Shown here one piece after another: positions 47,022-55,199 of a DNA stretch of 64,000 nt. Position 1 is the first letter of the stretch; every line of letters starts with the position of its first letter. The notes beneath the pieces were generated by a model. That model saw only the letters and a list, made by a program, of their open reading frames with translations, ran no database searches and was not told the DNA's origin. The stretch is from NCBI GenBank assembly GCA_026693085.1, contig JAPLNB010000260.1, positions 1 through 64,000 of the forward strand, read 5' to 3'. The position numbers and the translations under genes are program-made. Origin of the DNA: Planctomycetota bacterium. Its GTDB lineage: Bacteria; Planctomycetota; Phycisphaerae; Tepidisphaerales; Tepidisphaeraceae.

Positions 47022-47903
47022 ATGATTGTCAGTATGACCGGCTTCGGCGACGCATCGGGCGAGCGCGACGGCACGCACTACGCCGTCGAGATCCGCTCTC
47101 TCAACAACCGCTACTTCAAAGCCTGCATCAAACTACCAGAGAATGTCAGCGGCCTCGAGCCCGAGTTGGAAACCATACTCCGCAAGGACCTTGGCCGTGG
47201 ATCGATCACCTACATCGTGAAGATGCGGACAGACAGCGCGGAGGCGGCGTACCACATCAATATGCCGGCGCTCAAGAGCTATTTGCGACAGCTTCAGGCC
47301 GTCCGCGAGTTGGACAAGCTGGTCCAAATTGATCTGGCAAGCCTGCTGCAACTGCCAGGGGTCTGCCAGGAGCCTCGCGATGAGACCGATGAAATAGCGG
47401 CGCATGGGCCAGTCGTGCGCGAACTGACCACGGTGGCGATCAAAAAACTCATCGCGATGCGACAGCGCGAAGGCCAGTCGCTGTTTGCCGATCTGATGAA
47501 GCATGCGGAACTGATCTCGACGCATCTGACAGACATCGAAAAGCGGGCTCCGTTTGTTATCGAGGATTACCATCGCCGCCTGACACAGCGGGTAAACCAG
47601 CTTGTGAGCACGGCCGAGCTGCATGTGAACCAGGCAGAACTATTAAAAGAAGTGGCGGTGTTTGCGGAGCGCGCGGACATCGCCGAGGAGATTCAGCGGC
47701 TGCGGAGCCACCTGGATGCGTTTGAGCAGTCATGTCGTGCCGGCGAGCACGCTGGACGCAAGCTGGATTTCATCACCCAGGAGATGCTTCGCGAGGCCAA
47801 TACGATCGCGTCAAAGGCAAATGATGCAGAGATCGCCTGCCATATCGTCGAGATAAAAGGGGCGATCGACCGGCTGAAAGAACAAGTGCAGAATGTGGAG
47901 TGA
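47022..47903 (+). CDS. yicC: YicC family endoribonuclease
   Basis: YicC proteins are RNA-processing endoribonucleases that act on small RNAs. 293 residues. The N-terminus MIVSMTGFGDASGE and LNNRYFKACIKLPE are family hallmarks. The C-terminal DUF1732 domain ends GRKLDFITQEMLREANTIAS then KANDAEIACHIVEIKGAIDR. CGAGG is the ribosome site. It heads a conserved run yicC-gmk-rpoZ-coaC. Confidence 0.94.
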   Translation: MIVSMTGFGDASGERDGTHYAVEIRSLNNRYFKACIKLPENVSGLEPELETILRKDLGRGSITYIVKMRTDSAEAAYHINMPALKSYLRQLQAVRELDKLVQIDLASLLQLPGVCQEPRDETDEIAAHGPVVRELTTVAIKKLIAMRQREGQSLFADLMKHAELISTHLTDIEKRAPFVIEDYHRRLTQRVNQLVSTAELHVNQAELLKEVAVFAERADIAEEIQRLRSHLDAFEQSCRAGEHAGRKLDFITQEMLREANTIASKANDAEIACHIVEIKGAIDRLKEQVQNVE

Positions 47904-47910
47904 AGAGTTG

Positions 47911-47976
47911 CCCGTTGTTCGTTGCCAGGTGCCAGAGCAAGCGACTGACAACTGGCAACGAACCACTGACAACGGG
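47911..47976. repeat. Long imperfect inverted repeat between yicC and gmk
   Basis: Arms cccgttg plus ttcgttgccag (47911-47928) pair with ctggcaacgaa (47952-47962) and, after a 7-base bulge, caacggg (47970-47976). All 18 arm bases pair. It fills the gap up to five bases before gmk, so the folded RNA would sit right at the gmk start. A related motif, ctggcaactaacaactggca, recurs at 50046-50065. Confidence 0.6.
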
Positions 47977-47980
47977 TTAT

Positions 47981-48571
47981 ATGGCTGATTCAGCGGAACA
48001 TCCTGGACTGTTGATCGTGCTCGTCGGCCCTTCGGGCGTCGGCAAGAGCACCATTTCGCGCAGGCTGACGGGGCAGTTGAGCCTTTCGTATACCGTCAGC
48101 GCAACGACTCGGCCGAAAAAGCCCGGCGACGAGACCGGCAAGACCTACGATCACGTCAGCCGCGATGAGTTCTTCCGGCGGCTCGATCGGGATGAGTTTC
48201 TGGAATATGCCCAAGTGTACGGCAAATACTACGGCACGCCAAAACACCCGGCTCTGGACCAACTGGCCGAACGGCGCGATGTGCTGTTGGAGATCGACGT
48301 CCAGGGGGCTTTGCAGGTGCGGTATCAGTATCCCCAGGCATTGTTGATCTTTATCTTGCCCCCGGATGAGCCTACACTACTGCGCCGCTTGACCGATCGT
48401 GGCCGGGATAGTGCGCCGGACATTGCCCAACGCTTTCGGGCTGCAACGCGAGAAATTCATATGGCCAAGGGCAGCCGTGCCTTTGACCATATGGTCGTGA
48501 ACGACAATTTGGACCGGGCCGTCGAGGAAATCGTCGGGATTGTCCGACAGAAGCGTTCTTCACGAGCCTGA
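47981..48571 (+). CDS. gmk: Guanylate kinase
   Basis: Phosphorylates GMP to GDP; 196 residues. P-loop GPSGVGKS at 16-23, then SATTRPKKPGDETGKTYDHV for GMP binding and LLEIDVQGALQVR. The start at 47981 is five bases after an inverted repeat whose right arm contains no ribosome site, so translation may depend on coupling to yicC or on folding of that repeat. Confidence 0.96.
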   Translation: MADSAEHPGLLIVLVGPSGVGKSTISRRLTGQLSLSYTVSATTRPKKPGDETGKTYDHVSRDEFFRRLDRDEFLEYAQVYGKYYGTPKHPALDQLAERRDVLLEIDVQGALQVRYQYPQALLIFILPPDEPTLLRRLTDRGRDSAPDIAQRFRAATREIHMAKGSRAFDHMVVNDNLDRAVEEIVGIVRQKRSSRA

Positions 48572-48592
48572 GGCTGCTAGAGGAAAAAGTTT

Positions 48593-48811
48593 ATGATCGA
48601 AGCATTGAAGAGCGATGAGATCGTCAACAAGGTCGGCGGACGTTTCAAGCTGACGGCGCTGATTCAGAAGCGGATGTTCGAACTGATGGACGGTGCCCGC
48701 GCCCTGGTGGAACGGGACAACATGACGGACTTGGAAGTGGTGATCCAAGAGATCCTCCAGAACAAGATTGCCATCGACTACGAGCAAAGTGGCCTTAAGA
48801 AGCCGCAATAG
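48593..48811 (+). CDS. rpoZ: DNA-directed RNA polymerase subunit omega
   Basis: Assembly subunit of RNA polymerase; 72 residues. Typical pattern LKSDEIVNKVGGRFKLTALI then QKRMFELMDGARALVE and a C-terminal helix IAIDYEQ. It lies between gmk (21-base gap) and coaC (7-base gap), the usual neighbourhood of this gene. The tail is short compared with the enterobacterial protein. Confidence 0.93.
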   Translation: MIEALKSDEIVNKVGGRFKLTALIQKRMFELMDGARALVERDNMTDLEVVIQEILQNKIAIDYEQSGLKKPQ

Positions 48812-48818
48812 CAGGCGT

Positions 48819-49475
48819 ATGAGCGAGCAGGAGACCAGTTTGCCTGCTGCTACCGGGCAGGTTCTTGGCGGCCGCGAGGTCATTGTCGCGGTCTCCGGGG
48901 GAATTGCCGCGTATAAAGTGGCCGAACTCGTCAGCAAGCTGGTGCAGCGCGGGGCGGGGGTGACAGTGGTGATGACCGAGTCGGCGACCAAGTTCGTAAC
49001 GCCGCTTACGTTTCAGACGCTGTCGGGACGGATGGTACCCACGAATACGTGGGATTTGCCGGATTCGTCCGACGTGCAGCACATCGCCCTGACGGAGAAA
49101 GCCGACCTCATGGTCGTTGCGCCCGCCACCGCCAACATCATCGCAAAAGCGGCAACGGGGATCTGCGATGAGCTGGTTTCCACCATGATCAACGCCGCGG
49201 CGTGCCCCGTCGTCTTCTGCCCCGCCATGAACAACCTGATGTGGACCAACCCCATCACGCAGGAAAACGTTCAAAAACTGACTCGCCTAGGCTATCGTTT
49301 CATCGGCCCCGACGACGGCTGGCTCGCCTGCCGAAACACCGGGCCGGGGCGAATGTCCGAGGCGGCAAAGATATTGGATCAGGTGATGAGCATGCTGACG
49401 AACCCCGCCACCATGCCCAAAACCGTCGACAGGCTTTGCCTGCCTCCGAACGAACGCGGAGGCAAGGGCCTTTGA
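48819..49475 (+). CDS. coaC: Phosphopantothenoylcysteine decarboxylase (CoaC half only)
   Basis: FMN enzyme that decarboxylates 4'-phosphopantothenoylcysteine in coenzyme A synthesis. 218 residues, only the CoaC domain; most bacteria fuse it to CoaB. Seen are VSGGIAAYK (family opening), the active-site histidine in SDVQHIALTE, PATANIIAKAATGICDEL and the PAMNNLMW motif that binds the substrate. No CoaB-like synthetase frame follows; dut starts 16 bases later. A separate coaB must lie outside the window. Confidence 0.9.
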   Translation: MSEQETSLPAATGQVLGGREVIVAVSGGIAAYKVAELVSKLVQRGAGVTVVMTESATKFVTPLTFQTLSGRMVPTNTWDLPDSSDVQHIALTEKADLMVVAPATANIIAKAATGICDELVSTMINAAACPVVFCPAMNNLMWTNPITQENVQKLTRLGYRFIGPDDGWLACRNTGPGRMSEAAKILDQVMSMLTNPATMPKTVDRLCLPPNERGGKGL

Positions 49476-49491
49476 GCCCGCCACAACACAC

Positions 49492-49950
49492 ATGCCTCCG
49501 CACTACCCACTCCAACTCAAGATCAAACGGCTGCCCGGCAATGAGGATCTGCCCTTGCCGCGGAAGATGACGGCGCATTCGGCCGGGTTTGACCTGGCTG
49601 CAGCCGTCAAAGAGCCGGTCATGCTCAAACCCGGCGACATTCGGTTGATTCCCTGTGGGTTTGCGATGGCCGTACCTCCAGGGTGGGAAGCGCAAATTCG
49701 TCCACGGTCAGGACTTGCGGCAAAACACGGCGTCACACTGGTCAATACGCCGGGAACCATCGACGCCGACTACCGGGGCGAGGTTCAGTTGCCCTTGATC
49801 AACCTCGGGCCGGCGGCGTTCACCATCGAACGCGGCATGCGACTGGCGCAGATGCTCATCGGCCCGGTCCCCGATGTGCAAGTGCTTGAAGTGCAAGACC
49901 TTGACCAGACCTCTCGGGGCAGCGGCGGCTTCGGACACACCGGCCACTGA
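49492..49950 (+). CDS. dut: Deoxyuridine 5'-triphosphate nucleotidohydrolase
   Basis: Hydrolyses dUTP to dUMP, keeping uracil out of DNA. 152 residues with the five trimeric dUTPase motifs: SAGFDLAA, IRPRSGLAAKHGV, NTPGTIDADYRGE (uracil and catalytic aspartate), RLAQMLI and the C-terminal RGSGGFGHTG. Starts at ATG 49492, 16 bases after coaC, in the same operon run. Confidence 0.96.
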   Translation: MPPHYPLQLKIKRLPGNEDLPLPRKMTAHSAGFDLAAAVKEPVMLKPGDIRLIPCGFAMAVPPGWEAQIRPRSGLAAKHGVTLVNTPGTIDADYRGEVQLPLINLGPAAFTIERGMRLAQMLIGPVPDVQVLEVQDLDQTSRGSGGFGHTGH

Positions 49951-50077
49951 ATGCCGAGGATTCGGGGAAGGTCCGCTAACCATTTCGTGCTCAAAAAGCC
50001 GATCTATTCCTACTGTTACAGTCTGCGCAGAGGCCAGTCTGACCGCTGGCAACTAACAACTGGCATCAACCCGAAAA

Positions 50078-52711
50078 ATGGATCGTCAAAACCTCCATCG
50101 TCGTCTGTGGCTGTTCGTGGGGATCGCCCTGTGGGTGTTCATGTTGCTGGCGGTCGCCAGCTTCAGCCCCGATGATTGGCCCAGCCATCGTGCCTACCCC
50201 TACACCACCATCCGCAACCTCTGCGGGCCTGCTGGGTCGCTGATCGCGTATCACCTGCTCAGCGCCGTGGGCCCCGGCGTCTTCCCGATCCTCTTCTTCA
50301 CCGGAATCTGCCTGGCGTTGTATCTCTTTGGCACCCGCGTGTCCGATCTCTGGCTCCGCGCCATCGGCTTGGTTCTGCTGTCCGTCGCCTTTGCAGGCCT
50401 CGTGCATCTGATCCGGCCGGGATCCTCCAGCAGCTTCCCCGAAGGCGATGGCGGTGTGCTCGGAATCGGCGCTTCCACCTTTCTCCGAACCCATTTCTCC
50501 ACCGCAGGCACAGCATTGATTCTGATCACGGCGTTTCTCGTCGGCCTGCTCCTGTCCGCCGATGACCTGGTCATCCGCGCGCCAGGGTTGTTCAGCCATG
50601 CCGTGGCCACAGTGAAGGAGCACACACCGAATATCAATTGGCAGTTCGCGACATTCCCGAAGCTGCCGTCATTGTCGCGATTCGTGACCAAGGATGCGGC
50701 TGCATCAAACGCGGAGTCAAGGAAGTCCCCAGGCGGCACGCTGACCGATGAGGATCAAGGCCCCTTGAAGCCCGCGGCCGTCCTGAGACGAAACTACCTT
50801 GAGCTTGGCGGGGCAAGGCTATCGGCCGACCTGACGGTAAACGGCCAGCAGCTTGATCTGGCGTATGACAATGACGATCCATCGCCGGTGGCGGTGGATA
50901 CCGGATACGCCGACGAGCAGGAACCGCCGCCTTCGGCAGCCGCAATCGTCCCACCGCCCGACCAGCAGGTCGTCGAGAAACCCGCGCCGATCATCCGAAA
51001 TCTCGTGGCAGCGACCGCGCCGCCGCCTGCACCGGCGCAGCCGGCTCAGGCTCAAGCTGAGACGGAACCATTTTCTGAAGAACCACAGGATATCGCGACA
51101 GAGCCGAACGCTGCCGACCCGAACAACCCTGCGGATACCAAGCCGGACCTGATCGTGCGCCTGCCGGCGCCGATCAAGCTTCGGCAGACCGAGCCGCCCC
51201 CGCCGCGGGAGCTTGGGGTTTACCATCTTCCGGGATGGGATTGCCTCGCCGAAGCCGAACACGGGTTCGCCGAGTCCCAGGAGAAATACGTCCGCGAAAA
51301 GGCGGCAGAACTCGAAAAGGCTCTCAGAGAGTTCAATATCGATGCTCACGTGGTCGAGATCGACACCGGGCCGGTCATCACAATGTATGAGCTGTCGCTG
51401 GCAGCCGGCATAAAAGTCGCCCAGATCACGCAGCTCACCAATGACATCGCGAGATCTCTGTCAGCCACCAACGTACGTATCGTCGCGCCAGTGCCAGGGA
51501 AGAACACCGTCGGTATCGAGGTGCCCAATCCCCAGAAGGAGAAAGTACGACTCAAGGAGCTGATGCAGCTTGCCCCGGAAGCCACGCGGAAGATGATGCT
51601 GCCGCTTTTTCTGGGCAAGGATGTATCCGGTGAGCCGCTCGTGACCGACCTGGCCGCCATGCCGCATTGCCTCATCGCCGGCACCACCGGCTCCGGAAAA
51701 TCCGTCTGCATCAACACCATCATCATGTCCGTCATGTACACCCAGCGACCGGACCGCGTGAAACTGATCCTCATCGACCCGAAAGTCGTTGAAATGGCCA
51801 TGTTCAAGGACATCCCGCACCTGATGTGCCCCGTCATCAACGACAGCGGCCGCGCCTGCTCCGTGCTCGAGTGGGCCTGCGAAAAAATGGACGAACGCTA
51901 CGAGATCCTCGCCGAGGCCGGCGTCCGCAATATCGCCGGCTACAACAAGCTCACCCACGAAGAGCTGATGGAACGCTTCAAGCCCTCGAGCCTCGACGAA
52001 GAGGCAAAGATCCCGAAATTCCTGCCCTATATCATCGTCATGATCGACGAGCTGGCGGATCTGATGATCACCAGCGGCAAGGAAGTTGAAGCCTCCATCG
52101 TCCGACTCGCCCAGAAATCCCGCGCTATCGGCATCCATCTCATCGTCGCAACCCAACGCCCCCAGGCCAACGTCGTCACCGGCCTCATCAAATCAAACAT
52201 GCCCAGTCGAATCGCTTTCCGCGTCCAAAGCCGAATGGACAGCCGAATCGTCCTCGACCAGAACGGCGCCGAACTGCTCCTCGGACAAGGCGACATGCTC
52301 TTCCTCCCACCTGGCTGCTCCAAGCCGATCCGCTCGCAAGGGACCTACATCGACGACCGCGAAATGCGCGAGGCAGTCAAGCTGATACGCGAGCAAGCCG
52401 AGGCGCAGTATGAGCCGCAACTGGTTCAGATCAAGTCCAAGATCGACCCGTCGGAAATAGAACAGGACGATCTGTTCGACGATGCAGTCCGCATCGTGCT
52501 CGAAACCAAGCGAGGCTCCGTCTCGCTCCTGCAACGTCGTCTGACCATCGGCTACTCCCGCGCCAGCCGTCTGATCGAGATGATGGCAATGACCGGCATC
52601 GTCGGCGACTACAAAGGCTCCCAGGCCAGAGAAGCCAACCTGACTTTGGATGAATGGGATGCAATGAAAGCACAGCAAGCCAGGGACAAAGAGCAGGGAA
52701 TGACCGTGTAG
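50078..52711 (+). CDS. ftsK: DNA translocase FtsK
   Basis: Septum-anchored DNA pump for chromosome segregation; 877 residues. About four N-terminal transmembrane helices (residues 8-175) are followed by a Pro/Ala-rich linker (about 250-380). The motor domain has Walker A GTTGSGKSV near 535-543 and Walker B MIDELADLM near 652, and the winged-helix gamma domain (about 800-877, SVSLLQRRLTIGYSRASRLI) recognises KOPS sites. Upstream 49951-50077 shows the ctggcaac-type repeat and no clear promoter. Confidence 0.95.
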   Translation: MDRQNLHRRLWLFVGIALWVFMLLAVASFSPDDWPSHRAYPYTTIRNLCGPAGSLIAYHLLSAVGPGVFPILFFTGICLALYLFGTRVSDLWLRAIGLVLLSVAFAGLVHLIRPGSSSSFPEGDGGVLGIGASTFLRTHFSTAGTALILITAFLVGLLLSADDLVIRAPGLFSHAVATVKEHTPNINWQFATFPKLPSLSRFVTKDAAASNAESRKSPGGTLTDEDQGPLKPAAVLRRNYLELGGARLSADLTVNGQQLDLAYDNDDPSPVAVDTGYADEQEPPPSAAAIVPPPDQQVVEKPAPIIRNLVAATAPPPAPAQPAQAQAETEPFSEEPQDIATEPNAADPNNPADTKPDLIVRLPAPIKLRQTEPPPPRELGVYHLPGWDCLAEAEHGFAESQEKYVREKAAELEKALREFNIDAHVVEIDTGPVITMYELSLAAGIKVAQITQLTNDIARSLSATNVRIVAPVPGKNTVGIEVPNPQKEKVRLKELMQLAPEATRKMMLPLFLGKDVSGEPLVTDLAAMPHCLIAGTTGSGKSVCINTIIMSVMYTQRPDRVKLILIDPKVVEMAMFKDIPHLMCPVINDSGRACSVLEWACEKMDERYEILAEAGVRNIAGYNKLTHEELMERFKPSSLDEEAKIPKFLPYIIVMIDELADLMITSGKEVEASIVRLAQKSRAIGIHLIVATQRPQANVVTGLIKSNMPSRIAFRVQSRMDSRIVLDQNGAELLLGQGDMLFLPPGCSKPIRSQGTYIDDREMREAVKLIREQAEAQYEPQLVQIKSKIDPSEIEQDDLFDDAVRIVLETKRGSVSLLQRRLTIGYSRASRLIEMMAMTGIVGDYKGSQAREANLTLDEWDAMKAQQARDKEQGMTV

Positions 52712-52782
52712 TGCATTGCGCTGCTTCGTCAGCCCCGCTCCAGCGATTGCCGCGACCATCTGGCTCTGGCAGTGCGTCCGGC

Positions 52783-52788
52783 TACAAT
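52783..52788 (+). promoter_or_regulatory. -10-like box six bases before aroB
   Basis: TACAAT ends six bases before the aroB ATG (52795), with no ribosome site in between. As with recO, transcription at the usual distance would start at about the initiation codon. A supporting -35 was not found. Confidence 0.35.
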
Positions 52789-52794
52789 CGTTCC

Positions 52795-53886
52795 ATGCCT
52801 TCCGATTCGAAAACCGTCCGCGTGAACATCCCCGGCCATGATTACCACATCACCGTGCTTCCGGGATTGCTCTCGGATGCCGGGCCACACCTTCGCGCTC
52901 TGACCAAATCACAGAAGGCTGCCATCGTAACCGACTCCCACGTCGCTCCCCTCTACGCCGCCACCCTCGCCGCCTCTCTAGAATCCGCCGGCTTCCAAAC
53001 CATCACCGCAACGATCCCCGCCGGCGAACAGCACAAGAACCTCAAAACCCTCTCCACTATCTACGACCAAATCATCCCCTTCGGCCTCGACCGCTCGACC
53101 CCCCTGCTCGCCCTCGGCGGCGGAGTCGTCGGCGATATGACCGGTTTCGCCGCCGCCACCATCCTCCGCGGCATCCCCTTCATCCAAATCCCCACAACCC
53201 TCCTCGCCATGGTCGACGCCTCGGTCGGCGGAAAGACCGGAATCGACCACGCGCTCGGCAAAAATCTCATCGGTGCATTCCACCAGCCCCTGGCCGTGCT
53301 GATCGATCCGGACACCCTGAAAACGCTCCCGCCGCGAGAACTGCGATCCGGGCTGGCCGAGTGCATCAAGCATCACATCATCCGCGACGCCCCAGGGTTT
53401 GCCGAACTGGAGCGGAACATCTTCCGGGCGATTGCGATCGATGTCGATTATCTGGCTGATCTGGTCGCTCACAACGTCGCCATCAAGGCGAGAGTCGTCG
53501 AAAATGATCCTCTCGAGAACAGCGACCGAGCGCACCTCAACTTCGGCCACACATTCGGCCACGCCATCGAAACCGTCTCCAACTACACCTACTCACACGG
53601 CGAGTCCGTCGCCCTCGGGATCATCGCCGCATCTCGCATGGCAGCCATGCTCGCGATGATCGATCCGCCAGCGGTCGATCGCATTGTGAACGTGATCGCC
53701 GCCGCAGGCCTGCCGACACGAGGACTAACCCTCCCCGTCGATAACCTGCTGGCATGCATGAGCTTCGACAAGAAAGCCCGATCCGGCCGCATCCGCTTCG
53801 TCCTGCCCACGGCCATCGGATCGGTCACCATTCGCGATGATATCGCCCCCGATCTCGTCCGCGCCGCGGTTGAAAGCTTGCGATAA
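52795..53886 (+). CDS. aroB: 3-dehydroquinate synthase
   Basis: NAD- and metal-dependent second step of the shikimate pathway; 363 residues. NAD pocket LALGGGVVGDMTGFAAATIL, then IPTTLLAMVDASVGGKTGID and the zinc-binding LNFGHTFGHAIE. The C-terminus LPTAIGSVTIRDDI is as expected. The start at 52795 is chosen because sequence before it overlaps ftsK in another frame and has no similarity. Fits with the DAHP synthase at 44638. Confidence 0.95.
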   Translation: MPSDSKTVRVNIPGHDYHITVLPGLLSDAGPHLRALTKSQKAAIVTDSHVAPLYAATLAASLESAGFQTITATIPAGEQHKNLKTLSTIYDQIIPFGLDRSTPLLALGGGVVGDMTGFAAATILRGIPFIQIPTTLLAMVDASVGGKTGIDHALGKNLIGAFHQPLAVLIDPDTLKTLPPRELRSGLAECIKHHIIRDAPGFAELERNIFRAIAIDVDYLADLVAHNVAIKARVVENDPLENSDRAHLNFGHTFGHAIETVSNYTYSHGESVALGIIAASRMAAMLAMIDPPAVDRIVNVIAAAGLPTRGLTLPVDNLLACMSFDKKARSGRIRFVLPTAIGSVTIRDDIAPDLVRAAVESLR

Positions 53887-53937
53887 CCAGCCAATCTGGT
53901 ATTCCTTGCGTTATTCACCCAACGGGGATCAAGTCGA

Positions 53938-55068
53938 ATGGCGCTGCGTGACTACCTGCATCTCTCATTGACCAAAGGCCTGGGGCCGGTGCTCATCCGC
54001 CGGCTCGTCGAGTACGCCGGTTCGGCCGAGAAGGCGTGCCTCACTCCGGCGGCGGACCTGGCCCAGATCGAAGGCATCGGCGAAGCAAAAGCCCGCGGCA
54101 TCGCCGAGTCGCTGAGAACCGCGGCTGCGGACGCCGACACTCAAATCCGAAAAGCCACCGAGCTTGGCGCCCGGCTGATCGCTTTGGATGACGACGCCTA
54201 TCCCCCGCTCCTGAAAGACATCCATGACCCCCCCCCTGTGCTCTACGTTCTCGGGTCCATCGAAGACCGCGACCTGAACGCCTTGTGCATCGTCGGCTCT
54301 CGCCGATGCACCTATTACGGCCGCGAACAGGCCGAACGCTTCGCCGCGCTCCTCGCCGGCGCTGGCTTCACGGTTGTCTCCGGCGGCGCGCGAGGCATCG
54401 ACTCCGCCGCCCACCGCGGAGCCCTGCAGCATCCGGACGGACGGACCATCACCGTGCTTGGCTCCGGGCTGGACGTGCCCTATCCGCCGGAGAATGAGAA
54501 CCTCTTCAAACAAATCGCACAGCGCGGCGCGGTCATTTCCGAATTCCCTTTCGGCACCTCCCCGACCGCCGAGAATTTCCCACGCAGAAACCGCGTTGTT
54601 TCGGGCATGGCGCGAGGCGTGTTTGTGGTCGAAGCGGACCAGCGGAGCGGCGCTTTGATTACCGCGCGCCTGGCAAATGAAGACCAGGGCCGACCCGTCT
54701 TCGCCCTGCCCGGCCGGGTCGATAACCTGATGGCCGCCGGAACCCACCAGCTCATCCGCGACGGCGCCATCCTTGTGGCGTGCCTCGAAGACATCCTGGC
54801 CGGACTCCACCCCTTCCCCGACTCCGTGCGCGAACCGGCGGCCACCGAGCAGCACGCCGAAAAACCCGCCGATCGGCCCATCCTCCCTTCGCTCAGCGAG
54901 CCACAGCAGCTCATCATCCAGCACCTGACCGCCGATCCCATCACCATTGATCAACTGATCGATCGCACCAGCCTCGACGCATCCGTCATCCTCCAGAGCC
55001 TGACCTACCTCTCGCTCAAGGGCCTCATCAAACGCATGGATGGCCAAACCTACGCGCGGGGGCGGTAG
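53938..55068 (+). CDS. dprA: DNA-processing protein DprA
   Basis: Loads RecA on single-stranded DNA taken up in natural transformation; 376 residues. An N-terminal helix-hairpin-helix-like part (AQIEGIGEAKARGIAESL) precedes the Rossmann domain with LCIVGSRRCTYYGREQAERF, VSGGARGIDSAAHRGAL and NFPRRNRVVSGMARGVFVVE. A C-terminal winged helix (about 320-376) ends in RMDGQTYARGR. Present in most bacteria, so it does not by itself show competence. Confidence 0.94.
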   Translation: MALRDYLHLSLTKGLGPVLIRRLVEYAGSAEKACLTPAADLAQIEGIGEAKARGIAESLRTAAADADTQIRKATELGARLIALDDDAYPPLLKDIHDPPPVLYVLGSIEDRDLNALCIVGSRRCTYYGREQAERFAALLAGAGFTVVSGGARGIDSAAHRGALQHPDGRTITVLGSGLDVPYPPENENLFKQIAQRGAVISEFPFGTSPTAENFPRRNRVVSGMARGVFVVEADQRSGALITARLANEDQGRPVFALPGRVDNLMAAGTHQLIRDGAILVACLEDILAGLHPFPDSVREPAATEQHAEKPADRPILPSLSEPQQLIIQHLTADPITIDQLIDRTSLDASVILQSLTYLSLKGLIKRMDGQTYARGR

Positions 55069-55137
55069 TCACTCCGTCGGCGGCTGGAGCCGCCCCTGCG
55101 GACGGCGTCTCCGTGGTGAGCGAGCCTCCATGAGAAA

Positions 55138-55166
55138 TGCCGCAGAGGAATGGGGCCTCTGCGGCA
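55138..55166. terminator. Terminator between dprA and the permease
   Basis: tgccgcagagg and cctctgcggca form a perfect 11-bp stem with a 7-base loop between two convergent genes. The minus-strand reading has TTTCTC after the stem, suiting termination of the permease transcript; it may serve both. Confidence 0.7.
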
Positions 55167-55199
55167 CGTTGTGTCAAACGGGATGACGCGAGAACGCGG

